From assembly GCA_023212725.1 (NCBI GenBank), contig JALBYF010000041.1:62001-126000 (forward strand): DNA of 64,000 bases. The letters run 5' to 3'. Numbering within the stretch: position 1 is the first letter of the stretch; every line of letters starts with the position of its first letter. The stretch comes from Tranzscheliella williamsii (taxonomy: Eukaryota; Basidiomycota; Ustilaginomycetes; Ustilaginales; Ustilaginaceae). Positions 8,510-19,000 of the stretch are shown in pieces. The position numbers were made by a program, and so were the translations under genes. Under the pieces are notes generated by a model. That model ran no database searches. It was not told where the DNA came from and saw nothing but the letters and a program-made list of their open reading frames with translations.

Positions 8510-11078
8510 TGGCGGCAGGTCAGAAAGTTGATACAGAAAGCGGTGCTGCTGTACGTGGCCCGAGCTGGATCGACAGGTCAACCGTTACGGGCGTGCGAAG
8601 GACGTAGCAGCTGATGGTGTCACTACTGTGGGGTAAACGAAGCCGGAAGAAAGGGTGGGAAGCGCGGTCTCCGGCCATCTAGTTAGCCGAAATGGAAAGC
8701 CGCGCGACTCGACAGAGCGGCTCCCTCGCCTCTCTTCCATAGAGCCTAGTCCATCGCGTTCCCCTTCTTCTGCAGCACTTGGTAGCATTAGGATCCACTC
8801 AGCACCGAAACGGCTACGATCTTGGTGTCACTGCGACTGTGAACCAAGGCAGCGCGGAATCGACCTTACTACGAAGGTAATGCGGATGGCTGTAGAGGCT
8901 TGTTGTTGGATCATTTCGTATGCATTCGCCTTTCACCACCGCAGTCCCGAAGGCCGAAAAGAGAGCCGGCAACGAGGAACAAAGCGGAAAGCCAGCCTGC
9001 GAAAGAACATTCATCCCAGTCACAGTCTTACCGTCACGGTCAACTCACAACCCCAATCATGTCACGGTCCCAGTCAACAGTCACACTTACAGTTACAGTT
9101 GCAGTCAACGGTGAACTGTGTGAGTGGGAAGAAGTGGCCCCCTTTTTTGAATGCGATGCGTGGGAACAAGGTGGTTCCTCAGTGTAGAAAAAGGTAACGG
9201 CGCGCGCATGCGAGGTAAATTGAGGACAACTCGAGGCAAATGCGAGGAGAACGCGGAGCGGATGCGAGGCAGATGCGAGGCAGATGCAGGGCAACGATCA
9301 GTTATATGCATCACACATGGCCCCACCATTCACAATTTTGAATCTGAATGCATGAGCGGGATGGACCCTAATCGCGATTCAAATCAAATGGATTCGAGTT
9401 GCCTCCCTGACGATCTGCATGGATACGGAGATGCCATCTTGCGTTTGCAGACCCGTGGCTGGGGTGACGGCCGCAAGGAGAGCACGCAAGCCAGACCCAT
9501 TCCCAGGCCCGTTCTAGCGCTCACGCTGCATCCCAACACAACCGCTCGTAGCGGATAGTGTGACTGTGCACCTCCCTCCCGCTCGGTAGATACCGCCCAA
9601 GTGCTACTGGTTTGACTTGGAGGCACCGTCGCTCTGCAGCTGCAGCGACTCACAGCGGTCCCACGCATCGCCTTGCATCGGATGACAACGACCCTGCATC
9701 GACAGCCAAGCCGCTTCAAAGTGAGACTGTACCTTGGTTTCCGATCTGCGACATGAACTGCCATCATTCCATACTTCCGAAATTCACGCGCAGTTCGCTC
9801 GCTCATCTGCGAGGCGCAGCCCTGTATGTATGTCACTATAAGCGCTTAAAACTCCAAAAGGAAACGGCAACCCTCAACCTACAAAAATCAGTGAATGGCA
9901 TTTTGTGATATGGGCGACCAAAGCAATTTACAGCAGTCCCTAGCCATTTATGATCCATGGGGGCCAAAGCTTTGCATTGATGGTGGCCGAAGCTTTGCAT
10001 TGGTGGTCAAAGCTTTGCATGCTCCTTGCCGATGGCCCTGACGCAGCGCTCGCAAGAATGCACGCTCAAGGACGACATAATTTTCACTCCTACACCCCCC
10101 AGCGAGCCCGCTTGCCAAAGCAGATGTCTGGGCAGTCGCCGTTCGTAGACAGGTCATGGTGCAACATCGTCACAGTCTGCGGTGTAACGAGTGGGTCTTT
10201 GAGACACCGACTCGGGCTGAAGCTGGCGTGCGCAGTTACACAGTTAGAGGTGGCTTTGTGGCGGCTGGAATTCCCCTTGACGCCGACGCTGAAGCCAGTC
10301 ACTGACATCGCGCTCTCAGTAACGTAGTCCTGGGATGGTAGCGGGCGAGGACCCCCAGCGTCTGCCGTGGAACGATATCTTGTCATAGCCTTAGACGGAG
10401 GACGAGCCCTCACATAGCCCAACTTCATCCCTCCTTCTGCCCGCTTTCTCCGCCTCCTCCCTTGCTCTGCTTCTGCCTCTGCCTCTTTCGTCCTGTCTTC
10501 CTGCTCGAAACATCATCTCTCCTCCCAGCGCGGTCCTTCACTCTCCTCTACCTCCCGCCACCCCGCCATGACCATCTGTTCTGTCTCGGCTTAAGTTGAT
10601 TCCAGCTTGATTCGGCCCCAGCGCGCCTTTGTCTTGTTGCACCTGCCGTCTGTCTTGCTGCCCTTCATTTGAGACCGAATCACCCCTGTCGACCGTGCAA
10701 CCTATCTCGCCCGCCGACAGAGCCTTTGGCCCACCCGACACTCCTTTATTTCCAGGCATCGAGCACGCGCGCTTTGTTCGCTTCTCGCACGCCACTGCGC
10801 TCGCCCCAATCTTCCATTGCCTCCTGACGCCTCCTCCTCACACTCTTTACACAGCTGATCTACGTGCCCGCCCTGGCGGACGCAGTCGTTGCAAACCGAT
10901 TCCAGTGCACTTGTGGACGGGATCGGGTGCAAGCTTGCCGTCACCGTGTAGGCGGCACGCACGTCTCTGAGAGCGCCATAAAGCAACTCGCAAGATTGGA
11001 TTCTTGGCTGCGCAAATCTCGCTACCACCGATTACGAGCTCCGATTCAGTCGGCTTGCCTAGGCTCTGCCGTCCCGCC
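8510..11078. other. Long non-coding spacer between divergent genes
   Basis: About 2.6 kb without a supported gene, between the carboxylase (-) and the Cys-rich gene (+). It holds CAGT/GTCA-rich low-complexity sequence at 9020-9120, GAGG/GATGCGAGGCA repeats at 9205-9295, the three-copy AAGCTTTGCAT repeat at 9961-10021, and a pyrimidine-rich tract at 10430-10560. The pyrimidine tract is the likely core promoter or leader region of the plus-strand gene. Some of this DNA could be an untranslated leader with an intron. Confidence 0.45.
9961..10021 (+). repeat. Three tandem copies of a 23-24 bp AAGCTTTGCAT repeat
   Basis: Three near-identical units each contain AAGCTTTGCAT preceded by GGCCA, GGCCG or GGTCA, spaced 23-24 bp apart. 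They lie about 1.1 kb upstream of the Cys-rich gene start. Such phased short repeats can be tandem protein-binding sites, but no known factor is recognised. Confidence 0.6.
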
Positions 11079-12956
11079 ATGCTCGATCTGAGAGCCAGTC
11101 GCTCGAAATTTCCCCCATCGCCGAGCCATCAAGGCACCCCACCACCTCACCGGCACTCTGCTGAGCCTAGAACTCCATCGCAAACCCACCATACAATCCC
11201 TCGACAGCTGATCTCCGTCTTTGCGCATCACACATCTTCACCTGTTTCCGCCCAACATCAGATCCCGATCGAATCGTTCAAGGCGCTGAGTTGCGCCAAA
11301 CCTCTCCCGTCCGTCCCCAAAAGCGTCGACGACGACGACGACAACGACGACGACATCGTGGTGGTGACACCGATCGGGTCGGACATCTCTACCTCTTCGG
11401 CCAGCAGCGCGTCGTCTTCAATGGAAGCCGATTGGCACGAAGCCACAGTTCGCAATCAGGTTGCAAGCCTCGCCTTGGACTTTGTCGACCATGATTTCGT
11501 GCATACGGGCCAGCCTAGTGTCTTTGGTCTACGCCGTCGTATCATAGCCGCCTCCCTCGACGCCGAAGCCACAACCGCTAGCAGCAGCGACACCAAAAAA
11601 GGAAAGGGCCCCAAGTCCAAGGAAGAGGAACTGACCAAGGCTTGGCTCGCGCCGCAAAGCTCCCAGTGGAAAGACAAGATTCTCAGAAAAAAGCTTTCCT
11701 TCAGTAGAAAGAGCACCGATCGACTCTCGTCCATGAACCATGCCTTGCATGATCCCATGCCCGACGCAGCCTTGTCAGCCAGTATCGATACCGACAGCTC
11801 CTCAAATACCCAACATTTAGACAGCAAGAGTAGCTCCCATAACGACAGTATCCGCAAAAGACACAGGGAGTTGGCCGATAAGGAGAAGGATTTCGACCTT
11901 GTTGTGCTCAGCAGATTTGAGACGGCCGAACTCAAGATGGTCATCTACACCGAACATCGGCAAGGCAGCTGGGTCATCAAGGGTCCTTCCGATCCGGATG
12001 CCAAGCCGCTCCCAGAGACTCCGCTGATCTACAGTCCTTGGGACTGCAAGATCGACAGCCGCGGCATCATCGACAGAAATAAGCTGCGCTCGTTTATCGA
12101 GCTGAGCGACACTGCCTGCGACGTGGTCTGCTCCACGTGCAGCAGCCACCATCATCGACGGCTGGGGTCGCTTGCTTCGGCCTCAACAGTGGACTGTGCG
12201 CACTGTGCTGGGCGCGGGTCGGTCAAGGCGACTTATGTTGTCTGCGTGACGTTGCGGCAATCGACGTTCCTGCCGCTGAAGATGCCTGTGCGGCATCTGT
12301 CGGGGAAGCACCAGGGGCAGCTGCGGCCGTATCTGCCGCATACGACGGTGGGGCTGTCGCACGTCGATCTGCTGCGGATGCGGAGCGTGGAGGCGACGCG
12401 GGCGTGCGCGCTGCGCGTGGGGCTGGCGCACGCGCGCGAGCACGAGGCGCGGCTGCTGCTCGCCCAGGCAGTGCTCGAGCGCCGCAGCTGCAACAGCGTC
12501 GCGGTCATCAACCGCCACAACGGCATCTACCGCACCTTTGACATCACCGACGGCGGCTTCATCAAGACCAACGTCGGCCCCGGCTTTTCTGAGGAGGAGT
12601 GCAGGATCAGCGAGACCCCCGAGCTCACCGACGTGCTCCGCGCCCTCCCCCTCACCGCGCCCACCCGCGACGGCCACTACCGCTTCCTCCTAGATGCGCT
12701 CGACGTCTCCAGCAACTCCAGCACCCCCGCCTCGTCCGCCTCGTCCGCCTCGCCCTCGCTGCTCGCCTCCCCCACGCTGCCCGGCACCTCCGAGGTGAAT
12801 ACCCCCGCCTCGCTCGCCAGCACCCGCTCGCACGCGTCCTACCAGTCCGCCCGCTCCACCACCGCCACGTCGTCTCCGCGCCCCTCCACCACCACCACCG
12901 CCACATCCTCTCCACGTCCCTCCACCACCGCGCGCTCCCTCGCCACGTTTATCTAG
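11079..12956 (+). CDS. Unknown Cys-rich protein with a CxxCxGxG-like motif
   Basis: One exon, 625 residues from the ATG at 11079 (MLDLRASR); the frame extends upstream only to a TTG. I do not recognise the family. N-terminal third: Ser/Pro-rich, with an acidic run of Asp residues (about 82-92). Middle: basic and charged sequence, then a more conserved-looking region (about 270-560) with YSPWDCKIDSRGII, a cluster CDVVCSTCSS, and CAHCAGRG. The last fits the CxxCxGxG pattern of DnaJ-type zinc fingers, so a zinc site built from the two Cys pairs is possible. It continues with an Arg/Ala/His-rich helix and a segment NRHNGIYRTFDITDGGFIK. The last 80 residues are a Ser/Thr/Pro tail. Gene reality is supported by its length and consistent third-position GC bias; function is unknown. 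Confidence 0.72.
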   Translation: MLDLRASRSKFPPSPSHQGTPPPHRHSAEPRTPSQTHHTIPRQLISVFAHHTSSPVSAQHQIPIESFKALSCAKPLPSVPKSVDDDDDNDDDIVVVTPIGSDISTSSASSASSSMEADWHEATVRNQVASLALDFVDHDFVHTGQPSVFGLRRRIIAASLDAEATTASSSDTKKGKGPKSKEEELTKAWLAPQSSQWKDKILRKKLSFSRKSTDRLSSMNHALHDPMPDAALSASIDTDSSSNTQHLDSKSSSHNDSIRKRHRELADKEKDFDLVVLSRFETAELKMVIYTEHRQGSWVIKGPSDPDAKPLPETPLIYSPWDCKIDSRGIIDRNKLRSFIELSDTACDVVCSTCSSHHHRRLGSLASASTVDCAHCAGRGSVKATYVVCVTLRQSTFLPLKMPVRHLSGKHQGQLRPYLPHTTVGLSHVDLLRMRSVEATRACALRVGLAHAREHEARLLLAQAVLERRSCNSVAVINRHNGIYRTFDITDGGFIKTNVGPGFSEEECRISETPELTDVLRALPLTAPTRDGHYRFLLDALDVSSNSSTPASSASSASPSLLASPTLPGTSEVNTPASLASTRSHASYQSARSTTATSSPRPSTTTTATSSPRPSTTARSLATFI

Positions 12957-13681
12957 ACTCCCCCTCTACCCTCACTGTCTCTTCTGTCACGGGCCCAGTC
13001 TCCGCTCACCGCCAACGAGCCTGCAATGCATAGCGAAACACACCTCTCGGCTGCAATGCATCGCGTGGCAGGCACACAGTGTAGTGGGGCACATAATGGT
13101 GATGGCACAGGGTACAGGAAGGGCGACGCGGATCATGAACAAAGGTATACGAGAAGAAAGAGAGCTACTGGTACACTGTGCCGCGCCAAAGGGGTTGGGG
13201 AAGGAGGGGAAAGGGGATGGTGGTCAGCGCGCTGTTAGATCGGGATGGTGGACGCGTAGCTGTCGAACTCTGCGCGGGCGAGGGTGAAGACGCGTCGGTG
13301 GGCGTGGCACGCGTGTTAGGGCGGAGCTGGGGGGGGATGTCCCGCTGACGCGTGCTGCCACGACGCGGATGCTCATCCATCCACTGCGCGGCGCCGGCGA
13401 TCCTGCGTCGACGGGGGGCGCGCCGGCTATGGCCATGCATCCAGTGCGCACGCGCAGCGGCCGAGCACAGCGCCACCGCATCCACCACAGCTTCGCGCAA
13501 CTACATGCCAAGAACAAGACGCGAACACTTACGACAAAGGCAGAAGCAGACCATGTGCAAGCACGGCGCGGGCGCAAAGCCGCAACCAACCGCATCCACT
13601 CGGCGCACTACTCCACAGCAGCAGACGCGTATCCGCCGAAACGCGTGGAACCGACGCGTGCGCAAGCAACGCGCAGCACGC
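12957..13681. other. Convergent spacer with seven ACGCGT sites
   Basis: This 725-bp stretch lies between the 3' ends of two convergent genes. The half from 13252 to 13659 contains seven ACGCGT (MluI cell-cycle box) hexamers. A minus-strand frame ending at 13236 has a protein-like tail (EFDSYASTIPI) preceded by CGCAG, so an unrecognised 3' exon cannot be excluded. I could not join it to anything. Confidence 0.4.
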
Positions 13682-13870
13682 CTAGGCCTTGTTCTTGGGA
13701 TTCTCCTTGGACGAGGCCCACGACGTGGCCGCCAGCTTGAATCGCTCCTTGTGTGCCATGTCGGGCTTCTCGGTCTTGAGCTTGGCAAGCTGGTCCTTCA
13801 TGTACTTGTTGTACGCCGAGGACTTGCCCTTCTTGGCACCTCCGGCTGCGGTAGACTTCTTGGGGGGCAT
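13682..13870 (-). CDS. Small YABBY/HMG-box-like nuclear protein
   Basis: A single-exon gene of 62 residues starting MPPKKSTAAGG. A short basic arm is followed by SAYNKYMKDQLAKLK, PDMAHKERFKLAATSW and a Lys/Asn-rich end. This SAYN..hKEELxxLK..HKExFxxAAxxW pattern is shared by the YABBY domain and HMG boxes; many fungi encode such tiny single-domain proteins. A DNA-binding or chromatin role is inferred from the fold. Its short length is normal for the fungal form. It is convergent with the Cys-rich gene, and its 3' flank carries the ACGCGT cluster. Confidence 0.82.
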   Translation of the reverse strand: MPPKKSTAAGGAKKGKSSAYNKYMKDQLAKLKTEKPDMAHKERFKLAATSWASSKENPKNKA

Positions 13871-16075
13871 GGTGATAATGAGCGGCGGTGGATGCGCTAA
13901 GTGTTCGAAGACGGATGGGGTGCGAAAAGAAGAAAATCAAGGTTGTGATGCAAAGGGAAGGGAAGAGAAAGCGGTACGGGAGGAAAAGGGGGATGGATTA
14001 TATGGGGCCCTTATAGACTGTGTGGGACAGGAGGAGAAAGGGGACAAACACGACAAGGTATACAGGGTGCAGGCACAGACGAGGCAGCGGAACGCAAGAA
14101 TCACCGATGTGCGAAGCAATGTGAGGATCAGCTTGGGCCAAGCGTGAAGCGCCAAATACAAGAAGAGGTCTGCAAATCAAGTCGCTTCTTAGCGCAGTAG
14201 GCTTGCAATCCTGCTTTACTGAAGCGTTTCTCTTGCCGTTTGCCTGTCTTTCTCGCCCTTCATCCCTGTGACGTCTGCCACGCCGAAGTTTCATTGCTTC
14301 CGGATTACTAGGTTTCATAGCAAGGGGACGTTGGCTCCAACGCCCAATCCCGCCTAGTCCTCGACCCGTCCAGAGGGCCTTTTCGTTCCTTTCCCCTTTT
14401 GACTCTCGAGACGTCCCGATCCTGCCGTCAAGATCGGTGTGTAGGAGCTTTACCCCGGTCGACTGAATCGTCCCCGATCCGGCATAATAGGCACAGAGCG
14501 TGCGCAGCGCGAAAGACCGTCGTGGCGTGGCTCGGTATTGCATGGTTTTGGCTCCTTCTGCCCGCTTCTTGCCGCCTCTTGCTTGCCCTCCGCGACGCGA
14601 CTAGGTGAGGCCAGCTCTCGTTATTCGGTCGGCGGTTGCGCATGGGGAGGAAGCATGGACGCTGGCTTGACTACGTAGACTTGCTCTTCGCTCTCCCTTC
14701 TCCCTTTCCCGTGTCGGTTTGCCAGACTGCATCCGATCCAGCATGATGAGTCTAATTTCTATGCACACTCCGGCCCAGTTGCAGGCTCTCGAGACTCAAA
14801 TAGTGCACGACACGCGTATGCTCTCGAGTGTCAAAATCCGTCCATGCCAACTCGCGGATGGGCCTGCGTGGGCCCGCGCAAGTCAAGCCTATTGCATCGA
14901 TACGGCTGCGCGTCTCTTGCCTTTGCTCATCGGCCCATCCATTCGACACAATACTGCGTAGACAACCTGTTGCTGGGCAGTGCGCGCGACGCCGATCGGG
15001 TCGGCCTGTCTTTCTTACGCTCTAAGCTGCGCAGAAGAGGAGCAACGTTGACGTAGCAAAAGAAATTCTTTGCACGATGCGCGGAACCAGCCGCGAGCCG
15101 CAAGATACTGTAGCGAAGGATTTGCTCGCGAAAAGAGGGCCCGCTTGCTAGTTCTTGCAGCTTCCTTCCGTCCGAGACTAGACTAGCCACCTGTATATCT
15201 CTCTCACACTGAGGTCTCGTGATCCAACAGGGGGCGCGTCTTCTGCCACCCAAGGACCGCTGCTTGCCTTCCACTCCTTCAATGTGAATGTTTCGACACG
15301 TACTTGTGATTCAGTCCGTCACTTCTGATGCAGTCATTTGATGAGGCAGTCATTTGTATGCACTCGCGAGTGGCTCTGGTTTGCTTGGGATGGATGCAGA
15401 GGGAAGGTGGCTCGGTGGGAATCCGGATGCGAAACGACCACGTCGCCAAGGACCATGTTCCCCACACATTGATTGGATGCGGGCTTTCCATCCCAACTCA
15501 GCGTCTTTCCTTGGCTGGGAAAAATGCCGAGTCAAAATTGCCGCTATCAAAGCTCGACCGCTGAGCTCAGTGGTGCGCTTTACCTCTCTGCGGCTCTGGC
15601 TCAGTTCGCCTTCTGGAACCAGTCGGCAATTAAGCTCACTTATCCCGCAGTTGGGGCCTCACTTAGAGTGGACTTTGTCTGGGCTTCTATTTCCAAGCCT
15701 TCTAGTGAGTAACACCCGACAGCCTCAGGGCGTGCTGCTTACAGACCCGTGGAGATCTCTCCAGCTTCCCCAATACCCGCACGTTTGTGACGCAATTTCT
15801 CGACATACAATTTGCATCCCTCCCACCTCTCCCACACCACATCCCCCTGATCCGTTGTTAAACGGTCAAGCCGGCCTTCCTTCAGCTCGTAGGATAGCAT
15901 TGATCCGTTGACCCGTTGACATCGTGCCTCCGCCATTCCAAGGCAGATCCCGCCAGCAGTCACGCCCACGCTTCTATTCTCTGTCCGCTTTGCACTTTGC
16001 ACACCACGAGACTGAGGCCGACCGTTCCTGCCCGCGCTTTCGATTGCCTATCCTCGGTGCCGACAAGGCGGTCGG
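13871..16075. other. Non-coding spacer upstream of the large kinase
   Basis: About 2.2 kb between divergent genes. I see only short chance frames. It should hold the promoters of the YABBY-like gene (-) and the kinase (+); pyrimidine-rich sequence before 16076 is consistent with a leader. No tRNA or repeat of note was found. Confidence 0.4.
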
Positions 16076-19000
16076 ATGGATCCGCCTCGAGCTACCCCGC
16101 TTTCGATTCCCTCAGAGGATGATGTCCCTCTTTTCGATCCAAGCGGTCTTAGCGCCTCTCTGTCTGCGGACGACTGGCATAGTTCCTTTGACCACTCCAG
16201 CGTAGCTGCTGCTCGTCTCGGCATCGGTTCGCCGCCATCTCAAGACGGTTCGCTGTCCACTTCGGCGGTTCTGAGCCAGCTCACCACCTCCGAGTCTGAA
16301 CACCGCCGAGAGCGGTCAGCGTCCAATGAGGCGACTACCGCCAACCTCGATGAGCAGAGCTTGGCTGCCGAGGTCCTCAAGCGCGGCCGCAGGCGTCGTA
16401 GCTCCGCCATCCGGCAGGGTTCTCCCGCTGGATCCATCGAGCCGACGTCGGCCGTGCTGCCCAACAAAGACACTTCCGTCAACTCCAAAGTGCGCATGTG
16501 GTGGGAGAGAAGCGCAGTCGCAACCCCAGATACCGAGGCCCATGCCCCAGAGCCATCCCAGCAGCCATTGGCCACCGACAACGCCGGCTCCACTTCCATC
16601 GTCGACCCTACCGTGGAGCCGACCAGCAGCGAGCAGCCGTCGTCATCTAAACCATCGTCTTCCGCTAGGCCTTCGATCCAGACATCTTTTCCAGCCCGGC
16701 CATCGACGTCTTCAGCAGCAGTTGTGCCGTCGTCTGGCTCTCCGTCGTCAGCAGCACAGTCGCCGCTGGTCAGATCCCCCGCTGCCGACTTCCTCAGCAG
16801 CTTCTCCAATATGCACAGCGTGACTTCTCCTCCCTCATCCTCGTTCGACAATCGCTCCATTTCCTATAGCCCACCCCGTCCCGGCTATCGAAGCCTTGGT
16901 GCCTCTCTGATGGGAGCTGATTTCCGAGGAACATCCGCCGTGCAACCAGGCTCAGGAGCTTGGCATGGCCTCGGTAGTGCCGCCGCTCAACTCCTCGATA
17001 CGAGTCCCGCTGGTCAACCTGGTATAACTTTGCGTTCTGACGAAGAAGGAGCTCGCGTCGGACCGCAACAAAGATACCTTCTAGGAAAAACCATCGGCGT
17101 AGGTGGTTTTTCCACTGTCCGAGAAGGCTGGGATCAGGAAGCGGCGGATTCCACCGACATAAGCTCCCCCGCCGTTAATGGTGCCCCCAAGGGCAGAAAG
17201 ATTGCTGTCAAGATCATCTACCACGACGAACGCAGCGGTCCAAGCAGCGACGTAGCAAGCACAATCTCGCAAGAGCTCGACATCTGGACACGGCTGCCCG
17301 CACATCAGCATATACTCCCCCTCCTGCATCATGAACAGATCAGCCTAGATCGGAAGGGACCAGACCAACACGTCAGCACCAGAGCAGAGCTTCTCATCAT
17401 GCCATACTGTAGCGAGGGGAATCTGCTTGACTTTGTTCGCTCAGAGGGTGGTCCACGAGACGTCAGCTATGTTCAAAGTGGCGACAAGACCTTTGCAGTA
17501 GAGAAACGCAATTCGGGTACTGGGTCCTGGGTAGCAGCCAGTCCTGCGAAATCACTGTCCCAGCTTTCGCGTAGCTCTTCAATGACGGCCTCTCTGAACG
17601 GCCATGAATCTTCAGCACCTGCTTCTGGCAATCGTACCGGGTCAGGGTTTGTCCTTTCTCGTGTCCACAGTACTCATCCACTCGGGCGCGTAGCCTCCGT
17701 CTCCGGTTCCGTGGCGCCTCAGCTCCGGACCATTCATGCAGGCCAACCGTCGCAGTCGGTGGCGTCATCCCCCGCGTCGGCGACCGGCAGCATCTCGAGC
17801 GGCTCAGGATTACTACGCAGGACAAACAGCAAAGCACCGCGCAGTCAAGGCGTTCCTATCGACGCAGCGCGCGAAACGATGCGCCAGCTGACATCCGCTC
17901 TGTATACCCTTCATACCAAGAGTTGCGTACTGCATGGCGATCTGAAACTCGAAAACGTTCTGGGCCAAGGCCAAACATCATGGAAGAAGCGACAAAGGCT
18001 CAGATTACAGGCGCAGAAGCATCCGCAGGATAGCGAGACTGACAGCACAGGTCTAAGCGAATCTGTCGATTCCCTCCTGTCCTCGTCGTCTGTTGCATCC
18101 ACGTCCAAAGGAGCCCTGTTCGAGTCCGATGCTGTCATGCCGTGCTGGAGGATTGCCGATTTCGGCCTGGCACAGGTGGTTGATATCGAGCACGTCAAAG
18201 GAGCGGCTTTCGCAGCACCTGCTTTTTTAAGGGCACTCAAAGACCACGGTGGGCCACACAAGAAGGACCAGCAACCCGGGCCCGGTGGGTCGCTTGCATA
18301 CACGGCGCCCGAATATCTGCGTGCTCAGGGTACACCAGGGACAGCAAGCCCAGTGACCGCCGGGAAGAGTGACCACGAGGGCTCGTCAGGCTCTCCCTTC
18401 GCAGCAGATATGTGGGCCTTGGGTTGCATCCTGTATGCACTCCTCAGCGGCCGTCTGCCGTTTGCCGACTCTTTTGAGCCTCGCTTGCAGATGAAGATTG
18501 CCAAAGCGCAGTGGGACCTGCCTCCTAGGCTCCGCCGCCGGGCCGAACGTCTGACCGCCTTAGCCGCCCCAGGACCGGCTTTGCAAGGACAACCTCAGCG
18601 CAGCGCTTCAGGCAGTCAAAGCCGGGCTCCCGACGGAGACGGCGCTGGTCGATTTGCGTTTATGAGTTGGGGTCGCAGCGCTTCCAGAACAGCCAGTATG
18701 GCAGATAGTCTCAACGGCATGGACCTTAGCGCTTCTCTGCCATCACTGATGCCTAGACAGAGGCAAGCAACCGAACCGCCGACCGACGCAGATCGTTATC
18801 ACAGCCTGACGGTGCATTCAGAGCATGTCGTTGGCTCAGCCCCTGGTCGCGCCGACCACCTCGAGAAGTTTGAGATCAACCCAGAGGCAAAGGCCTTGGC
18901 AGATGGCGAGGAGGATCCTGAGTCCGACGAAGACGATGACATCGATCCCGCCTGGGATGGCCTCAGCTGGGACCGTGCTGCTGCGCGGCAGGTACTGCGC

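Noticed and set aside
13236..13300. A minus-strand tail EFDSYASTIPI as part of another gene
   Set aside because: No upstream exon could be joined in frame; kept only as a note in the spacer entry.
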